A stretch of 64,000 nt of DNA, taken from assembly GCA_963920575.1 (NCBI GenBank), contig OY986969.1, positions 25,087,434 to 25,151,433 of the forward strand. Reading direction: 5' to 3'. Each line of letters starts with the position of its first letter. Positions within the stretch are counted from its first letter, which is position 1. Both the position numbers and the translations under genes were made by a program. Below the pieces are notes generated by a model. It saw only the letters and a list, made by a program, of their open reading frames with translations. It searched no databases and was not told the DNA's origin. This document shows positions 36,501 to 49,324 of this stretch, piece by piece. The stretch comes from Narthecium ossifragum (taxonomy: Eukaryota; Streptophyta; Magnoliopsida; Dioscoreales; Nartheciaceae).

Positions 36501-39032
36501 GGAATTTTTGGCCATCCAGGCCCCCGTAAAACCATACGGCACTTCAGACCAGAGACTTTTCTTTCTTTCTTTCTTTCCGTGTCAGGACCGCTCTTTATCT
36601 CGTAGGACTTAAACGCACTTCTCATTTTACATATCGCCCCTGACACATCAATAATTTATAATATAAAAATGTTTTTTGTTTATTAATTTTTAAAAACTTT
36701 TTAAATGCCAAACATACTCCTTAATAATTTGAGCTTACACATGTACCCCTCAAAACTTCAGATACTGGTTAATCAGCCCCTCAGGTTACTTCCCCGTGAA
36801 TCAACATGTAATATTCTTAACGTTGTTAACAGTGACAACTGAAAAGACATTATTACCCCCTCATATTTCACCGTAGATCAACCCTCATCTTCCATGATAG
36901 CCGTTAGATCAAACCTCATATTCTGATTCATGGCGAGAGGTCGCGGGGTGACTTCAGGTGCACGGGGTGGCAACTGGGTCATGGATTCCGGCGATGAGCG
37001 TGGTCGTTGAGGGGGTTTGTGGGAGGACGGTGATTGGGTGAGAGGTGATGCGGCGACAGAGGTGGTGCGGCGGCATGAGTCGTTGGCCGGTGGTAATCAG
37101 CGCAGCGCCGACGGTGGGAGATATGGTCGGTATGTAGAAGTGGAGGCCACGATCTTTAGAGAGCACGGAAGGGAAGGTCATCACCGGTTAGAGAGGAGGG
37201 AAGGGGAGGTCACGATCACCAGATCTGACATCTTCCTCGCCGGATTTGGCCTCGGGGAAAGAGGGGAAGGAGAGAGGGTGATCAGATTCACGAAACGATG
37301 TCGTTAAATCATACGCAAAACTTAATTTAGGAATTTATATAATCTTATTCAATTACTAATGTATAGGATAGAATAACGGTGAAGTACGAAGTCGAACCAC
37401 ACGGAATTTACCATGACATATTGAAATCAATTCTCAAAACCCTAAATCTAAGCAAAAGAATAAAAAATAGAATAGAATTATCCAAACTAATAAATAAATA
37501 AATAAAATGGTGGTCAATTCGAATCAACGAAGTAGTTACTTATGAATTACTCAATCCACCCTAGTTTCATTATTAGTCCTCTCTACTTATCATCTTATTC
37601 ACTTCTTTCAACATTATAGATCATATGACTACAAGCTCACATGAATCCCTAAAATAAAATTTATGTTCCTAATAGCATAGTCTATCTTTATTAGTATAGG
37701 TCGTCTCCGATCCTACAACTACCTTACTTTATTCTAGTCCTAATGATCTTAGCATAGCCTATCCTAACATAACACAACCTATCTTAATAGCAAACCATAA
37801 ATCACATGAAAATCATACTATGAATCTATACAATCAATCACATAAATTATGTAGGACTGAAAGTACGTCAAGGGACTATGTTCCTTCAACTCTATTAACA
37901 ATAAAAAACATATTCATAAGATCATGTCTTGAGAAGATTACAGTATTTGAACCAAAGAAAGACCAAAACTACACTATAATTTCATGAGATTTCTAAGTAC
38001 AAAAAGTTAGCCACTCATCTTCTGGATGAAAACCATCGGGTTCGGGAAGAAAGCCGTCGATGTCCAAATGCTTTCCGTCTTCTCTTTCATTCTCCAAAAA
38101 TTGTCAAAAAGATGATAAATTCGGATGAAATAACCTTATTTATAGGAGAACTTCCAAAATTAGGGTTTTGGTCAAATTGGACTTCTATTACAACTCGGAA
38201 TTTCTGAATTAATTCTGGTAGTTCTACCCCGATCGCAACTGGGTCCAGTCAGACCCGAATCTCAAAACGTTTCCAACACAAAAGATGTAGATTAGAAAGT
38301 TCTCTCTCATATCCCTAAGATTTCATAATATTTAGAGTTATTTGAAATATTTAACTAATATTACTTTGAACATCGACGGAACAGTTTTCCAGCATCTGTA
38401 TATCTTTATAGTCTTCAAAATTAGTATCAATCTATCAGGAATCTCGCATAGTGTCCAACATGAAAGTTGTAGATCTGGAAGTCTTCTATCACATAATAAA
38501 TGTTCATAATAGTTTGACTTATACATAATTTTTGGTGAATATTATCATGACAGACGAAGAAACAATCTTTTGACACAAATTCATATTTTTAGTCGAAAAT
38601 ATTGTATTTCTTCTCAAATTATGATTAAACCTTTCTGCATCAACTGATGGAGCATCAGCTAATGCATCTAATCAACAAAGCATAAATTTGGACCATGATG
38701 TTGTCTCAACTGATGCAGTTGATGTAAACAACCAAATGCATATGACGAATTTAGTGAAAAATGAGAAGAAAATGATTGAGGGGTGGAGACGAGGGCAGAG
38801 AAGAGGCAGAAGTTAAATTTTTTATGATTATATAGAAGTGGCCTTTATAGTATTATATATAAATGGATTTTATATTATAAAATATTGATATATGGGGGAT
38901 GATATGTAAAGTGACCAGAGCATTTAAGTCATGTAACCTAAAACGGAGTCCTGTCATGCAAAAAAGAATTAATTAACTAGGGCTCCTAAAGTGCCAAATA
39001 GATTTATGCGGTCCGGGACGGCTAAAAGTTCC
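36501..39032. mobile_element. TIR element of about 2.5 kb, possibly Mutator-like
   Basis: Left end GGAATTTTTGGCCATCCAGG continuing to CATACGGCACTTCAG, and the reverse complement of the right end GGAACTTTTAGCCGTCCCGG continuing to TTTGGCACTTTAGGAG, align as ~50-bp TIRs with about a third of positions changed. The interior is a GC-rich patch (36930-37300) with AT-rich DNA on either side and no recognisable transposase. No clean target duplication was seen, so the class is uncertain. Confidence 0.55.
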
Positions 39033-39267
39033 TTTCTTGGGCTCTATGTGTCTATGGTTTCAGTTGTCTTCCCGGTCAAAGCCGTACACTTGATGATAAA
39101 AAATCTCTCAGACATGCTATAGAAACAGTACTGCTATGATTATTACATGGTAAAGTGATATTTTTTCACATGATTTGCTATCATATTCCTTGACCATAAG
39201 ATGTTCGCAAAAATGATCACTTTCTAGTGAAAATATCACCCAGGTACACCTTTTCCTCAGCATCTTA

Positions 39268-39494
39268 GGCCCTGTTTAGTGTGGAAATAAGACGGGAATA
39301 ACCCCCTTATTCCCATACTTATCCTCAAACACCTTTTCTTATTCCAGATAATCATTATCCATTTATTCCCATTCCACCTACCACCACCACTCTACTTTTT
39401 CTTATTCCAAATAATCATTACTACTTTATTCTCACTTTTCCTAATCCCAAAATCCCTTATTCTCACTTTTCTTATTCCCATACCAAACAGCCCC
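39268..39494. mobile_element. Tourist-like MITE with TTA target duplication
   Basis: Left end GGCCCTGTTTAGTGTGGAAA and the reverse complement of the right end GGGGCTGTTTGGTATGGGAA pair as TIRs. TTA flanks both sides (39265-39267, 39495-39497), the target preference of PIF/Harbinger elements. 227 bp, no coding. Confidence 0.88.
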
Positions 39495-39497
39495 TTA

Positions 39498-41587
39498 AAG
39501 TGGACACGAAAGCTTACACTAAGATGCTCGTTCCAGATAGGTTCTCCAATAATTCCACTCATATATATAAACTAGTTAGAGTTGAGATTTGAGAGCTGAG
39601 AGGAGAGAGATAGAAGGATAACGGAGAGAAATAAGAGAAGAGAGAGAGAGAGAGAGTAGGTCGGTGGTTATGCATTAACTTGGTGATTGTTCTTTGCATT
39701 TGGATCAGATTCAAAAAAAAAACTTTGTGCTGTCGGATTGGGGCTTTATTCTCTCATTATTGTGTTTTATAAGGTTGATCTCTTCTCATCTCTTCTGCGT
39801 TTCTTCGACTGTTACAATGAATGCCCAATAGAATCTCAATGATATCAATATTGTCACACTCTTTAATATCTAAACTCTTATCCTCCGTTTGATTCGAGGT
39901 TAGGGTTAAGAGAAATATAGAATTATAAAAAATAAGATTAAAAAAACACAGAAAAAATGTAATATGTGAAATAATAATAATTTCGTAATTATTACTTTGA
40001 TGTTTGATGAAAAAATATGAATAAAATGAGATAACCCTTTAACCCCGTTGTGAAACAAAGGCTTGAGATCATAAAATACCTGTGAATAATATAGCATTAA
40101 GTTTATCCTAAGAAAAAAAAAGGAAGTACTCAATATTAGCACCGGTATCGTCACCATGGGGTTTGCTTGCAACAGCAATATTAGATGGATCCCATGGTGA
40201 CACATGAATCCCACCCACGCCCCGCAATAGCAGTCGATGGATCCCATGGTGACACAAGCATCCCACCCACGCCCCCTCCCGCCATCCCCCACCCCCCGTT
40301 ATGTAAATGATGTGTTATATGACTCATAACACATATACGCTATGTAGTACGTATATATCAAATGCACACATCTATTATATAATATCAGAGTTTATGAGTT
40401 AGAACATGACTCGTGTATTTTCTCACAAGTGACAGTTGAGTTATCGAGAGATGAGGAGAGAGGGGGACATGTGGCAGCAGAGTCATGAAAATGAGGAGAG
40501 AGGGGCACTGGGGGTGGGTGGTTACCCATGCCATGTGACACAGCACGGGGCCCACCAAGTGTGTATATATGTATTTCATATACAAATGCATTTTTATATA
40601 ATAACTAGTGTTGTCCCCTACCACTTGGTGGGGTAACTATCAACCCCATTTCAATAACCGTCTAATAACTCCCTCTCACTAAACCCCTTCAATCTAAAAT
40701 TATCATGTCACATAAGCGCCACATAGGCTCCACCTAGGATATTATCCCACCATGTAGGACAACAAAAGTTCTATTTATAATCATTCTGTCATATAAGGAT
40801 GATTAATATATATATATATATACACACACAAACTAACACATAAATTGTTGTATCCATGGATTGAGTGTCTGTTTATTATGTATTTATGTATATTTATATA
40901 AAATATTTTCAAACATGGATATAATATATAACAAGTATATTTAATAAAATAAAAAAAATAATTAAATAGTATGTGTATATGGTTTATCTGTGTGTATTTT
41001 ATGTATATATTATACGTATGTTATGAATATATATATGTCACGTACTCATGTATATATACACTAGTTGTGCCCCATGTCACATGACAGGGTAACCATCAAT
41101 CCCACTTCAATAACTCCCTTCTACTAAACCCCCATCAACCTAAGATTATCATGCCATATAAGCTCCATCTATGACATTCTACCGTTACATAGGATAATAA
41201 AAATTTCACTTATAGTTTATGCGTGGATGTGTGAGAGAGATAGAGTGCATGTGGCACCATGGGATTCGCGGCCACCTATTTTATCACCGTGTAATAGCTG
41301 CTGCTATTGCTTGCACGCCCCGCGAATCCACTTTTTTGGACCACCGGTCATCTGATCCTCCGGAACAACTTAAAACTAACATAACGCCAAAAAATATCAC
41401 GTACATAAATCGACCCCATAGTCGACAAATGAACGGAGTTAAATCATGCAACGCTCCTTTTTTCTCGAGCACCCCACTCAGACGCATCTGCCACGCGTCC
41501 TCCTTCCACTATTCCACGGCCGACACGTACAGCCCTTCTTGTCCTTTTCCCATCCGACGTGGCATGCACTCGATTCTCGTGTTTCTC
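39498..41587. other. Intergenic DNA upstream of the ABCG gene
   Basis: AT-rich with a GA microsatellite (39633-39657), a ~60-bp duplicated block (GATGGATCCCATGGTGACAC at about 40171 and 40233) and the direct repeats at 40604-41215. No gene is supported. Confidence 0.5.
40604..41215. repeat. Pair of diverged ~160-180 bp direct repeats around AT-rich DNA
   Basis: ACTAGTGTTGTCCCCTACCA (40604-40780) and ACTAGTTGTGCCCCATGTCA (41060-41215) start two copies sharing GGGTAACYATCAAYCCC, TCAATAACTCC, AAACCCC and ATTATCATG blocks in the same order. About 280 bp of TATA-rich DNA lies between them. They may be two insertions of one repeat family or the ends of a larger element. Confidence 0.7.
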
Positions 41588-41596
41588 CATAAATAC
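41588..41596 (+). promoter_or_regulatory. Candidate TATA box of the ABCG gene
   Basis: CATAAATAC lies about 110 bases upstream of the ATG, followed by a CAA/ACAACAACAAC-rich leader typical of plant 5' UTRs. Confidence 0.45.
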
Positions 41597-41705
41597 GCCA
41601 ACTCTCCGGAGCTCAGCCACCCTGCTAAAATCTCTCCAACTCTCCAAAGACGACAACAACAACAACTACTATACTAGATAGAAGATACCCATTCATAAGA
41701 TCAAC

Positions 41706-44070
41706 ATGAGTGAGATGCCTTCTTTTGATCAGGACGAAGAGGCCCCAAGATCCATGTCTTCATCATGCTTTCCTATAACTCTTCAGGTATATATTCAATT
41801 ATATATATGAATATATTTGCTAATATATATATATATGTTTGTGTTGCAAAGAAGATAGCTTTAATTTTCTTTGTTTAATTTGATGTATGTATGGTTTATA
41901 TATTTATGGTTGTGTAGTTCGTCGACGTATGCTATCGCATTAAAATGGCGCCAATGACGGCGGCTTCGGCTTCCGGCGGCAGGCTGAAGAGGATCTTCAG
42001 CTCGGCGTCTAGTCATGTTGAACAACCGCCGAACGTCGAGGAACGTACGATACTAAGTGGCATCACTGGAATGGTGTCTCCCGGGGAGATGCTGGCCATA
42101 CTTGGCCCCTCCGGTAGTGGCAAGTCGACCCTGCTTAGGATCCTCGCCGGCCACCTTCAAGGGTGCCATTCCAGCGCCGTGCTCTTCAATGGGCACAAGC
42201 CGACCCGGGCTATGCTCCGCCGGACGGGGTTCGTCCCCCAGGACGACGTGCTGTACGCGCACCTCACTGTGCGGGAGACGCTCGTCTTCGCGGCGCTCCT
42301 CCGGATGCCACGGACGCTGTCAAGAGCTGAGAAGGTGGCGGCGGCGGAGGCGGTGGTGGCCGAGCTCGGGCTGGAGAAGTGCGCGGAGACGATGGTCGGG
42401 GACGGAGTGTTCGTGCGGGGGGTGTCAGGCGGGGAGCGGCGGCGTGTGAGCATCGGGAAGGAGGTGCTGGGGAATCCTAGCGTGTTGTTGCTGGACGAGC
42501 CGACGTCGGGGCTGGACTCCACGGCGGCGGAGAGGGTGGTGGCTGCTGTGGCGACGGCAGCGAGGACGAGGGGGAGGGCCGTGGTTGCGGCGGTGCACCA
42601 GCCGTCGAGCCGAACGTACCGGGAGTTCGATGCCGTCCTGTTGCTATCGATGGAGGGGAGGGCTTTGTACTTCGGACGAGGGAGGGAAGCCATGGACTAC
42701 TTCGCCGCCGCCGGCGTGGTGCCGAGGTGCACCCATGTCAACCCGGCCGAGTTCATGCTCGACCTCGCCAATGGTGAGTGCTTTCATGCTCGACCTTGCC
42801 GCAAAAACGTAAATCTTAAATAACATGAAACAGAGCAAAGAACATAACGAGGACCCAAAAATCCTATAATAATAGGAAACGCAACTACGCTCATAGTCTT
42901 TACATGTGAATATTAAATTCAAATAACAAATATATAAAATATAATTATTTATTTATTTATATTAAAATTTAACAATCATTAAAATGCAGGGGTTGCCCAG
43001 ATAGAAACCCGTGGCGACGTGGAGAAGTCCAATGCGAAGCAATATCTAGTGTCATCCTACAACCAATTATTAGCTCCAAAGGTGAAGTCTTGCATCATTC
43101 CAGCAGCTACGAGAGATGCCATCCAAAGTGGTAATTAACTAACTACCTAAACTCATATAGACAATGTTGGCAACATTCAATCAAGTCTAGCTTCTAAACC
43201 AAAAGCAGAGTACCCAATGTTGAGTAATTTAACAAGCTTCATCCATCAATCTCAGGAAGCCAGCAGAAATCAACTATAAATGATCCCAAAAACTACAGCA
43301 GGATCAGTTGGGTCAGCCAGTTCACCATCCTCCTCCATAGAAGCCTGAAGGAAAGGAGATACGAGACCTTCAACTCCCTAAGAGTCCTCCAAGTCGTAGC
43401 AGCTGCAGTGCTCTCGGGATTCATGTGGTGGCGCTCGAACATCCATGACGTCCAGGACCGCCTCGGCCTCCTCTTCTTCATCTCCATATTCTGGGGCGTC
43501 TTCGCCTCCTTCAACGCCGTCTTCACCTTCCCGCAAGAGCGAGTGATCTTCATCAAGGAGAGGTCCTCAGGGATGTATACTCTGTCATCATATTTCATGG
43601 CTAGAATGGTTGGTGACCTTCCAATGGAGCTCATCCTCCCCACCGTCTTCACTCTGGTCGTCTACTGGATGGCCGGGCTCCGGCCGGAGTTGGGGTCGTT
43701 CATGCTCACGCTCACCGTGCTCCTGGGCTACGTGCTGGTGGCGCAGGGGCTGGGGCTGGCGGTGGGCGCGATCATCATGGACGCCAAGAAGGCGTCGACG
43801 GTGGTGACGGTGACCATGTTGGCTTTCCTCCTCACCGGAGGGTTTTACGTGAAGAATGTGCCGAGCTGCATAGGATGGATGAAGTACATATCGTTCACGT
43901 TCTACTGCTATAGATTGCTGATTGGTGTGCAGTATAAGAACAGAGATGGGATGGTGGAAGGGATTTTGGGCAGCCAGGTTAGTACTCTGGGGTGTGTTAT
44001 GGCTTTGGTTTTGATGTTCTTTGGCTACAGATTGTTGGCATATGCTGCTCTGAGACGTATCAGAGCATGA
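41706..44070 (+). CDS. ABCG (WBC) half-size ABC transporter, ABCG9/ABCG14-like clade
   Basis: A plasma-membrane half-transporter that dimerises to export lipids, sterols or hormones. Exons: 41706-41786, 41918-42773, 42990-43130 and 43256-44070, GT-AG throughout, phase unbroken, 630 residues. The first ATG (41706) is in good context and gives a short acidic leader. The nucleotide-binding domain comes first: Walker A GPSGSGKST (~90-98), Q-loop FVPQDD, signature VSGGERRRVSIG (~196-207), Walker B LLLDEPTSGLD (~217-227) and H-loop AAVHQPSS (His ~254). The ABC2 membrane domain begins about residue 370 and carries ERSSGMYTLSSYFMAR, PMELILPTVF and GGFYVKNVPSCIGWMKYIS. This NBD-first order defines the G subfamily. 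Exon 2 is strongly GC-rich relative to its AT-rich introns. Placement in the ABCG9/14 clade is by motif memory; a sterol or cytokinin role would be inference. Confidence 0.95.
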
Positions 44071-44953
44071 AGGTGGCAGTGACATCATTGAGCCTCAGCA
44101 CTAGGCTAGGCTAGGAGGAGGCAGGTGGGCCGAGGTTGGGGGAATCGGGGGGCCTGCATTAGCAAAAGTTATCGCAGGCCCAGCGACAGCAAATCTCAGC
44201 CATCATATCATCAAATAATTCTCTAACTACTTTATATCTTTTAATCTGAGCCGTTGGTGTGCAGTCGGGCGGCCAGATTTTCTATTTCAGGCCTGTATTA
44301 ACAAACTATTGCAGGCCCCCGTAATCGATATGTTTAAAAGTGGGCTGTAGTTAATAGGAGGTGGACAAATAGTAGCTGGCCCGCTGGGCTTCACGCATGC
44401 TGGGCTAATTCCAGTGCAGGCTCCTGCGATGGTGTCCCGTGCCGCCGGAGGACCTCGAGCCGAGGCGGAGGAGTGATTGGCGAAGACATCGATGGATGTG
44501 TTGCGTCAAGTCAAGCCCACAGTGCGGTGTTTAAGACCACTATGGTTAATATGAGTATTGTTAAGATGGGATTATTACTGAAATGAATTAATTGTTTAGT
44601 TTCAAGCAAGCTCGAACCTTCCCACGAGAGCGAGTAATCCTCTCATAGTCTCATGCAGCCATGCAGGCACTTTTTTAATCCTATGTTTGATTGGCCGCGT
44701 GCATCAGCCGGCAGTACCTATTTTAGTTGATGAGATTGTACAACCCGGCATCCGGGTGTGCTTCTTTGGGTCTATTCCAAGTCCTACGCATGCATGGGTT
44801 TGGTATCTGGTCGCTAACCCGATGTGAAGTCTGCCGTAATGAATTTAATCACTTCTTGCGTGTGGGTTTGAATTAAATACCAGCGTGAATGGTTGCCTTC
44901 TACAAGTTAACATGTTGGAATTGGATATTAAATGAAGAATTTGTGAACTCTGA
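44071..44953. other. ABCG 3' side and intergenic DNA
   Basis: 44155-44330 holds two similar GGCCTGYATTARCAAAMKW blocks in opposite company with GCAGGCCC, suggesting a small degraded repeat. No gene is supported. Confidence 0.4.
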
Positions 44954-45155
44954 GGCCTCGTTTGATATGAGGTTAGTCTATTTTGGAATAAGAGATTTTA
45001 GGATTATGAAAAGTGAAAATAAAGGAGTAATGATTATTTAGAATAAGAAGAAGTAGAATGTCAGTGATAGGTGGAATGAAAATAAATGAATAATAATTAT
45101 TTTGAATAGAAAAAAGTGTTTTCGAATAAGTATGAGACACATACCAAACAAGGCC
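44954..45155. mobile_element. Tourist-like MITE, 202 bp
   Basis: Left end GGCCTCGTTTGATATGAGG and the reverse complement of the right end GGCCTTGTTTGGTATGTG are TIRs; flanks TGA and GGA differ at one base. The interior resembles the MITE at 39268 (GGAATAAG, AATAATTATTTT-like text). Confidence 0.75.
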
Positions 45156-47647
45156 GGAATCATAATGACTTCTGATAGTTATGTCTTTTGTTCTAATTCC
45201 CTTATCATCAATTATAGGTATTGGACCACCAATTATGGAGGTGAAAGTTATATGACACTTGATATGAATACCCATAACCATTATAGGGCTTGCAAACAAA
45301 CATGGTAAGATTAGTAAGTTTTCAGTATTTAAGTTTGGCCATAGAGATGATCCAAGAGCCAGTTTTGTTTGGAAAGCGGTCAAATTGAAGGTATAATTCG
45401 TGCTATATGTCATTATGCTTGATTCATTGCAGGTATATATCGACATCAAATTACTTCAAATTAATCACTGAGATTCCAAGAATCCTCTCACGTGATTATC
45501 TAAAAGATAGTGGTTGATCGATCATGGAAACACACACATGCTCTTCGAGTATATATATCACGTGGAGCCATGCAAACAATAAGTTAGTGTTCGAAACTGA
45601 TACCATTAACGACTTAATTGTTATGTCTGAACACAACCAAAACCAGCTTAAATTATATCATTGCGTTGAAAAATTTATCACCGGCCCATGGATCCGTACG
45701 TGGATCGGACGAGGCCCCACCGGGTTAGTTGGACGACTAAGATTCGGATCCATTACGACCCATGTGATGAATAGCTTAGAGTTGGTGGAGAAATGAATAG
45801 CATAGAGTTCTGGAAATGAAATAGACGAGGGATATTGCTATCTCGGATTCCACTGTTTAATGGAGCCCCGATAAGGACAACCCTATATATCCTTATCATG
45901 ACTGGCACTTGCCCACTACAAAACATGTTGCAAGTTGTATTGAGAGAAGGAAAGATAGTTATGGTGCATTCATCACTATTGTTGAGTATACCTTTAGCTA
46001 CAGCCTAAACTATAGAGACGACCCCCACCTGTTGTAATGATAGTGTCCTATATAATAAACACTAATAAATAACCGCCATTCTTAATGATGACAGTGTCCA
46101 CGACTCTATATTCAATTGGGCTAATATACCTCATGAAAACACGCTAATTATCACAAAAAATCTCATGTATTGTTGTTGGTAATATCATAGTCGCCATATG
46201 ATCTGACAGACGTACACAGTGCGTACCGACCAAGGTATATTAAGAACATAAATATTTTAGGTAGATGGCCACGACATATATCCTTACGTGACCACTTGAT
46301 TGATAGTATGTTACCGAGCGGCACCTCTACTTTATACCGATGATTACATGGCCGATCATGGATTTCCGAGCCGGAGTCCGTATTACATCAGCAGGCTGCC
46401 GGCAGGGGCATGCCACCGACACTGCAATCAATGTGCCCGATTAAGGTGTATTAAATTGTTGGCGTGGATGCCGGAGACGTAGTGCACATCATAATTAACT
46501 TGCTGGGACACCTAAACCAAACCAAGGGCCACGTTTGATAGAGGACGACCCTTCTACTATCATTATGTTGCCACAGGCCCACAACGATCTGAAATAGTTA
46601 GTAATTTTATCACTGGACGACGAAACCATGCATAGTTGAGTTTCTTCTTTTAGTAATTTTATCACTAGACGACAAAACCATCTTTTAGTTTCTTGTTTTC
46701 TTGTAGAAAATTTTGTCAGCCTTAATTCCGGCTTAGTGTTTTTTTTTAATTAAATAAAAAAAACCAAAGTATGTGATGGTGAAAACTTTCCTTAGTTAAT
46801 CCACGCAAAAACAGCTACGTGTTCGTCCCACCAATATTAAACGGGGCCAAGTTGCTCAAGTGATCATAATACCCCATGGCAGTCATGATTAATTAGTCTT
46901 GGGTTTTAAACTTTTAAGTCCCTGAATTTATTGATAATATAAGATATTTATCCACTAAATCGGGATAAAAGACACGACTAAATTTATTTATAATAATAAT
47001 AAAAAAATAAACAGCGGCCATAACTCCAGTCTGAAATCACGTACATGCAGGATCATGGCCTCCCAAACGTCATCATACGCAGCCCAGACGACAAAATATC
47101 CAACATTCTATAAAGGTGGGAGTTCCAATCCCACCTGCCAAAGGACTATGAGAAAATCAACACATATAAACATCACATTAATAAATGCACCCACCACCAC
47201 AACCTCAACAAATCTCTCCGTCCTCCTCATCTCTCCATCCATCAGGATCAGGCTCAACACATGCCATGGCTAACTTACATCTACCCCAGAATGCGCGCTT
47301 GTTTTAACTCCACTCTTTAGGTGTGTGTTATTCTGGTAGGGAGCACTTCTGGCCTCCCTGTTTTCCTATTCCGAAGGCAAACATGGCGTTTGGTTGACTG
47401 CAACATTAATCATCATCTCATTGCATGCTTCAAAAGGCATTCTTCTATATATATAGCTAGAAACACATCATATATATGATATCAAATTAGACTTGACTTA
47501 AAATTAAACTTGACATCATTAACTATTGTATTATCATTGCATTGCAAGCACTAGCACCAAATTGAAAGACGAGATTAGATAGAGAAATGGAGGCATAACG
47601 ACAAAGAATACCGGCGGCTGACCCGATCGGGTGGGTTAATTAGCCCG
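45156..47647. other. Intergenic DNA
   Basis: No gene is supported. Short open frames around 45524-45796 and 47055-47273 lack recognisable domains and flanking splice or promoter logic. Confidence 0.45.
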
Positions 47648-48334
47648 TTAGCCAGACCGGCGGTTGAGGAGGGCGTGGGCATTGGCGGCGGCGGGGCGGC
47701 GGTGGCTTGTTTGGGGGAGGCGGACCGTGGATGGGGCCACGTGGCAGGCGGCGGCGGCGTTGCAGGAGCCCTGGAAGCCGAAGAGGGAGAGTCGGTTGCC
47801 GATCGGGCCGGTGCCGCGGAGGGAGATGGCGGACGCTGTGCGGCGGCCGGGCCAGAGGTCGTCGAGATTGGAGCTGTCTAGGAGTCGGTGGTCGTCGGAG
47901 GCGATGCAGGTGGCCAAGGCGGCGGCGAAGGGGTCGATGGAGGCCGAGGGGAACGGGCGGTGGGGTTTTTTCTTGCGGGAGGGGGGTACGGATGCGGATC
48001 GGAGAGGGGGAGGGAGCGGGAGGAGGGGCGAGGGGGCGAGGTGGTCCTTGGAGACCCCCGGGATCTTGGGGACGCCGGGCTGGCGTTCCCAGGAGAAGGG
48101 GACGGAGAAGGGAGCGGCGGCAGAAGAGGCGGCCGAGGAGGCGGAGGAGAAAGAAGAGCGAGTGGAATGGGAGGGGGAGGGACAGAGGGACGAGGAAAGA
48201 GAGCTGGTGGAGCTAGATCCAGTCCGGCGGCGGCGAGGGGGCAGGCCCCCGCCGCCGCCGCCGCCTCCTCGGACGGGGTCTTTTTCGGCAGCGGCAGCGA
48301 CGGCGACAGCGACGGAGGAGATCTTCTCCTTCAT
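47648..48334 (-). CDS. DUF688-like plant protein, single exon
   Basis: A 228-residue, very Ser/Pro/Arg-rich, low-complexity protein of unknown function. The recognisable part is PFSWERQPGVPKIPG (about residues 79-93), the hallmark of a plant family annotated as DUF688, followed by a basic KKKPHRPFPSASIDPFAAAL segment. Near the C-terminus is SLFGFQGSCNAAAACHVA. The start ATG at 48334 is followed by Ala and Gly runs (GGGGGGGG). It has no signal peptide or membrane segment. The coding region is extremely GC-rich, so long open frames also occur on the opposite strand; the FSWERQPG motif decides in favour of this strand. Function cannot be given; related proteins may be nuclear, but that is not shown here. 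Confidence 0.8.
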   Translation of the reverse strand: MKEKISSVAVAVAAAAEKDPVRGGGGGGGGLPPRRRRTGSSSTSSLSSSLCPSPSHSTRSSFSSASSAASSAAAPFSVPFSWERQPGVPKIPGVSKDHLAPSPLLPLPPPLRSASVPPSRKKKPHRPFPSASIDPFAAALATCIASDDHRLLDSSNLDDLWPGRRTASAISLRGTGPIGNRLSLFGFQGSCNAAAACHVAPSTVRLPQTSHRRPAAANAHALLNRRSG

Positions 48335-49324
48335 ATCTGTGAGAAAGGAGCTAGCAGAGAGGGTGGTGTTACTACTGGAGAGATATCTAATAGCTTGAGA
48401 TGGAGAGGTGTCGTCGGTCGTGGCACAGGTATGATTCTATCCAACCATCACCATCTTGGCTCCTACTCGAGTGCTTCCTCCACTCCTCGACTCTCTCTAG
48501 TTTTTTTTAGATCTACTTGTAGTTAACAAGTAGTGGGGGGCGGCGGCGGGAGTATTTTTTGGGAAGGGACCAGAGGCCCAATTACTGGCCCCAATTACTG
48601 GACCTACTACGCCAATAAGCCCGCGCTGACGTCAAATCATTGGCAAAAGGACTATATTGTCCCTATGTGTAAAAAAACCGGGACTAAAACCATCCCGGGA
48701 TGGGGGCGCCGGCGTCGTCCGCACCGATGACACCGCCTCCTCCGACTGAGCAACTTTCATACAGTATCCCCCCGTGCGCACCCTTCCCTTATCCTACTCC
48801 CCAATCGGCGTTGCCGATCTCCATGAAGTGAGATAATAGAGCTGCAGCCTCATCTCAATATCGACCGAACCTCTTCTTCTTGATGCGACATGGAAGGGGG
48901 TGTCACCTTTCCCGTTTGGCCGTGAGATGAGCTCCTCCCGGCGGCTGGCGAGATCTCTGGGCCGGCGAAATCCTCGCGCTCATTTCGTCATGCCCCTGTT
49001 TATACATTTTAATTATTCAGTTTCAAAAACCTAAATAACTTGGAAGTTAAATGAACTCAACTGAGATGAATATTGATCTCGTGACCTCTCCGTCTCGGGT
49101 CTCGATATCTGACGAGCTCGTTTCGTTGTGCATTAATATTGATACTATTACATTGATCCATCATCGACACCTAAAGAACTTGATATCTAGTGAGCTCATT
49201 TCACCATGGATCCATTATCAACACCTCTCAGCCGTCTAATTCACTTTTTACTTTTCTCTTCTACATTTTAGCTGTGCATTAATGTTGATATCATTACATT
49301 TTAACTATTCAGTTTCAAAAACTA
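48335..49324. other. DUF688 promoter side and intergenic DNA
   Basis: GC-rich for the first ~200 bases, with GA-type text, then mixed DNA with no supported gene. CATTGATATTGATACTATTA-like phrases recur at 49130 and 49270, suggesting small duplications. Confidence 0.4.

Noticed and set aside
42057..42693. Alternative frames inside ABCG exon 2 on both strands
   Set aside because: The frame with ordered Walker A, signature and Walker B motifs is clearly the real one.
47055..47273. 72-codon Thr/Ser-rich frame
   Set aside because: No known motif, no splice partners, ordinary AT-rich surroundings.
47664..48526. Several long plus-strand frames opposite the DUF688-like gene
   Set aside because: Extreme GC content removes stops on both strands; only the minus frame has the FSWERQPG motif.
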